From Micromussa lordhowensis (Eukaryota; Cnidaria; Anthozoa; Scleractinia; Lobophylliidae): DNA of 64,000 nt. Both the position numbers and the translations under genes were made by a program. The stretch spans positions 248,001 through 312,000 of the forward strand of contig OZ026607.1 of assembly GCA_964020085.1 (NCBI GenBank). Direction: 5' to 3'. Positions 61,242 to 64,000 of this stretch are shown here, in pieces. The notes under the pieces were generated by a model. That model did not search any database, was not told the origin of the DNA, and saw only the letters and a list, made by a program, of their open reading frames with translations. The first letter of the stretch is position 1; each line of letters begins with the position of its first letter.

Positions 61242-62976
61242 ATGATGACATTCGCGCCAGGGTGTTTTTTTCTGGCCTTCTTTTTGCAGGAGTTTGACCT
61301 GCTCCCAACTTTGCAGAATTTCAGAAAACGCGCGCTGGGGGTCCCCTTGGCAAATTTGACATAGCTCGGCTCCACGGGCACTTTGGGAGGCGCGCTTTGC
61401 AGCAAAATGTTCTGCTAGGTTGGCACTTCAAGGAAATTTTAGTTAGGACATGATGGCATTCGCGCCAGGGTGTTTTTTCTGGCCTTCTTTTTGCAGGAGT
61501 TTGACCTGCTCCCAACTTTGCAGAATTTCAGAAAACGCGCGCTGGGGGTCCCCTTGGCAAATTTGACATAGCTCGGCTCCACGGGCACTTTGGGAGGCGC
61601 GGTTTGCAGCAAAATGTTCTGCTAGGTTAGCACTTTAAGGAAATCTTACTTAGAACATGATGGCATTCGCGCCAGGGTGTTTTTTCTGGCCTTCTTTTTG
61701 CAGGAGTTTCACCTGCTCCCAACTTTGCAGAATTTCAGAAAACGCGCGCTGGGGGTGCCCTTGGCAAATTTGACATAGCTCGGCTCCACGGGCACTTTGG
61801 GAAGCGCGGTTTGCAGCAAAATGTTCTGCTAGGTTGGCACTTTAAGGACATTTTAGTTAGGACATGATGGCATTCGCGCCAGGGTGTTTTTTCTGGCCTT
61901 CTTTTTGCAGGAGTTTGACCTGCTCTCAACTTTGCAGAATTTCAGAAAACGCGCGCTGGAGGTCCCCTTGGCAAATTTGACATAGCTCGGCTCCACGGGC
62001 ACTTTGGGAGGCGCGGTTTGCAGCAAAATGGTCTGCTAGGTTAACACTTCAAGGAAATTGTAATTAAGACATGATGACATTCGCGCCAGGGTGTTTTCTC
62101 TGGCCTTCTTTTTGCAGGAGTTTGACCTGCTCCCAACTTTGCAGAATTTCAGAAAACGCGCGCTGGGGGTCCCCTTGGCAAATTTGACATAGCTCGGCTC
62201 CACGGGCACTTTGGGAGGCGCGGTTTGCAGCAAAATGTTCTGCTAGGTTGACATTTCAAGGAAATTTTAGTTAGGACATGATGGCATTCGCGCCAGGGTG
62301 TTTTTTCTGGCCTTCTTTTTGCAGGAGTTTCACCTGCTCCCAACTTTGCAGAATTTCAGAAAACGCGCGCTGGGGGTCCCTTTGGCAAATTTGACATAGC
62401 TCGGCTCCACGGGCACTTTGGGAGGCGCTGTTTGCAGCAAAATGTTTTGCTAGGTTGGCACTTCAAGAAAATTTTAGTTAGGACATGATGGCGTTCGCGC
62501 CAGGGTGTTTTTTTTGGTTTTCTTTTTGCAGAAGTTTGACCTGCTCCCAACTTTGCAGAATTTCAGAAAACGCGCGCTGGGGGTCCCCTTGGCAAATTTG
62601 ACATAGCTCGGCTCCACGGGCACTTTGGGAGGCGCGGTTTGCAGCAAAATGTTTTGCTAGGTTGGCACTTCAAGGAAATTTTAGTTAGAACATGATGGCA
62701 TTCGCGCCAGGGTGTTTTTTCTGGGCTTCTTTTTGCAGGAGTTTGACCTGCTCCCAACTTTGCAGAATTTCAGAAAACGCGCGCTGGGGGTCCCCTTGGC
62801 AAATTTGACATAGCTCGGCTCCACGGGCACTTTGGGAGGCGCGGTTTGCAGCAAAATGTTCTGCTAGGTTGGCACTTTAAGGAAATTTTAGTTAGGACAT
62901 GATGGCATTCGCGCCAGGGTGTTTTTTCTGGCCTTCTTGTTGCAAGAGTTTGACCTGCTCCCAACTTTGCAGAATT

Positions 62977-63804
62977 TCAGAAAACGCGCGCTGGGGGTCC
63001 CCTTGGCAAATTTGACATAGCTCGGCTCCACGGGCAGTTTGGGAGGCGCGGTTTGCAGCAAGATGTTTTGCTAGGTTGGCACTTTAAGGAAATTGTAGTT
63101 ATGACATGATGGCATTCGCGCCAGGGTGTTTTTTCTGGCCTTCTTTTTGCAGGAGTTTGACCTGCTCCCAACTTTGCAGAATTTCAGAAAACGCGCGCTG
63201 GGGGTCCCCTTGGCAAATTTGACATAGCTCGGCTCCTCGGGCACTTTGGGAGGCGCGGTTTGCAGCAAAATGTTCTGCTAGGTTGGCACTTCAAGGAAAT
63301 TTTAGTTAGGACATGATGGCATTCGCGCCAGGGTGTTTTTTCTGGCCTTCTTTTTGTAGGAGTTTGACCTGCTCCCAACTTTGCAGAATTTCAGAAAACG
63401 CGCGCTGGGGGTCCCCTTGGCAAATTTGACATAGCTCGGCTCCACGGGCAGTTTGGGAGGCGCGGTTTGCAGCAAGATGTTTTGCTAGGTTGGCACTTTA
63501 AGGAAATTGTAGTTATGACATGATGGCATTCGCGCCAGGGTGTTTTTTCTGGCCTTCTTTTTGCAGGAGTTTGACCTGCTCCCAACTTTGCAGAATTTCA
63601 GAAAACGCGCGCTGGGGGTCCCCTTGGCAAATTTGACATAGCTCGGCTCCACGGGCAGTTTGGGAGGCGCGGTTTGCAGCAAGATGTTTTGCTAGGTTGG
63701 CACTTTAAGGAAATTGTAGTTATGACATGATGGCATTCGCGCCAGGGTGTTTTTTCTGGCCTTCTTTTTGCAGGAGTTTGACCTGCTCCCAACTTTGCAG
63801 AATT
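62977..63804. repeat. Locally homogenised monomers with GGGCAGTTTGG
   Basis: Three of four consecutive units share GGGCAGTTTGGG, GCAAGATGTTTTGC and GTAGTTATGAC, at about 63,034, 63,448 and 63,655. Spacings of 414 and 207 bp fit a dimer duplication followed by a single-monomer duplication. The unit after them resembles the unit near 59,860-59,980 (TCAAGAAAATCC). Confidence 0.78.
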
Positions 63805-63933
63805 TCAGAAAACGCGCGCTGGGGGTCCCCTTGGCAAATTTGACATAGCTCGGCTCCACGGGCACTTTGGGAGGCGCGGTTTGCAGCAAAATGTTTTGCT
63901 AGGTTGGCACTTCAAGAAAATCCTAGTTAGGAC

Positions 63934-64000
63934 ATGATGGCATTCGCGCAAGGGTGTTTTTTTTGGCCTTCTTTTTGCAGGAGTTTGACCTGCTCCCAAC
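63934..64000. repeat. Right-edge partial type B monomer
   Basis: The last unit is cut by the window after 67 bp, so the array continues to the right. It carries CGCGCAAGGG in place of CGCGCCAGGG and a CTGG-less T-run, both unlike the preceding units. Confidence 0.9.

Larger units (their letters stand above)
60490..61910. repeat. 714 bp block in tandem, joined through a truncated monomer
   Basis: GGTTGCCAC followed by CATGATGACATTC and GGGTGTTTTTTTCTGG occurs near 60,496 and again near 61,210, 714 bp apart (three monomers plus 92 bp). The match runs about two monomers and fades after 61,617 (GGTTAGCAC, CTTACTTAG). The spacing is not a multiple of 207 because of the short unit at 61,150. Confidence 0.82.
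1..64000. repeat. Satellite DNA array, 206-207 bp monomer, about 310 copies
   Basis: The same unit repeats head to tail from the first to the last base, always in one orientation. The landmark ATGATGGCATTCGCGCC recurs every 205-208 bp, for example at 2,462, 2,668, 2,874 and 3,080, and at 60,736 and 60,943. About 310 units fit, including partial units at both window edges. Within the unit, TTTGCAG occurs three times (monomer positions about 41, 68 and 154) and GGCACTTT twice (about 135 and 180), which may be traces of an older internal repeat. Consensus GC is about 50%, with nine CpGs per unit. No transposon, gene or unique sequence interrupts the array. The family is not one I recognise. Centromeric or heterochromatic location is an inference from size and homogeneity only. 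Confidence 0.98.
29435..64000. repeat. Type B satellite domain, main segment
   Basis: About 168 monomers, mostly 207 bp, with the type B states. Internal diversity is organised into blocks described separately. Between those blocks (for example 36,300-38,044 and 61,950-62,970) the sequence is ordinary type B with scattered substitutions. Two units (near 36,403 and 37,646) have six G in the central run. A two-base-shorter tract CTTCTTTTCAGG marks related units near 37,797, 41,730, 43,797 and 44,622. Confidence 0.92.

Noticed and set aside
1..64000. Hundreds of open frames of 60-135 codons on both strands
   Set aside because: They are the same few frames of the repeat unit read in every copy. 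They overlap each other on opposite strands, shift with 206 bp units, and resemble no protein family I know. None is reported as a gene.
1..64000. CRISPR array
   Set aside because: There are no short direct repeats separated by unique spacers. The whole 206-207 bp unit is repeated.
1..64000. rDNA intergenic-spacer subrepeats
   Set aside because: Spacer subrepeats can be about 200 bp, but no rRNA sequence, promoter or terminator interrupts 64 kb, which is longer than typical spacer arrays. It cannot be excluded beyond the window.
1..64000. CENP-B box
   Set aside because: I looked for the TTCG...CGGGA pattern in the monomer on both strands and found no convincing match. CACGGGCAC and TTCGCGCC are only superficial partial resemblances.
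1..64000. tRNA or pol III internal promoter elements
   Set aside because: No GGTTCRANNCC-like B box or cloverleaf is present. GGTTTGCAGC is not a match.
1..64000. Transposon or telomere-repeat insertions
   Set aside because: No period break compatible with an insertion and no TTAGGG or TTTAGGG runs were found. The only large length anomaly is the 92 bp unit at 61,150, which is a deletion.

Overview
The whole 64 kb window is one uninterrupted head-to-tail tandem repeat, a satellite DNA array with a monomer of 206-207 bp and about 310 copies. I see no protein-coding gene, RNA gene, transposon insertion, CRISPR array or unique-sequence stretch. The many open frames of 60-135 codons are by-products of the monomer, because the same two or three frames recur in every copy on both strands. 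A homogeneous array of this length with multi-scale block duplications is typical of eukaryotic centromeric, pericentromeric or other heterochromatic satellites. I do not recognise the monomer, cannot name the organism, and see no match to the CENP-B box. Monomer GC is about 50%, with nine CpGs per consensus monomer.

Monomers are numbered here from the ATGATGGCATTCGCGCC landmark. Two families are present. Type A (about 1-23,020, and again about 28,148-29,434) is usually 206 bp and carries GTTTGCCCTGC, CTGGGGTCC and CTACTAGGATGG. Type B (about 23,021-28,147 and 29,435-64,000) is usually 207 bp and carries GTTTGACCTGC, CTGGGGGTCC and CTGCTAGGTTGG. A type B variant with TGTGCTAGG, CATAATGGCT and CCTTCGTTTTGCAGG recurs at irregular intervals of 4-9 monomers.

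Above the monomer level the array is a patchwork of recent block duplications. Type A holds a 14-monomer unit in tandem (period 2,882 bp, about 2,898-8,790), a four-monomer block found three times, and a 413 bp dimer in tandem (14,409-15,234). A 31-monomer, 6,414 bp block spans the A/B boundary and is duplicated in tandem (about 21,734-34,403), which creates an internal B-to-A hybrid monomer near 28,132-28,163. Type B holds an 8-monomer unit (1,655 bp, 38,045-41,354), a 4-monomer unit (826 bp, about 43,060-44,670), a 17-monomer unit (3,524-3,526 bp, about 47,076-53,800; the second copy lacks one monomer) and a 9-monomer unit (1,863 bp, about 56,727-60,489). A 714 bp block near 60.5-61.9 kb is joined through a 92 bp truncated monomer.

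The window is best read as a record of unequal crossing over and local amplification in a young satellite. The most informative places are the breakpoints: the 28.15 kb hybrid, the 61.15 kb out-of-register junction, the exact one-monomer loss near 53.46 kb, and the type A patch at 54.9 kb.
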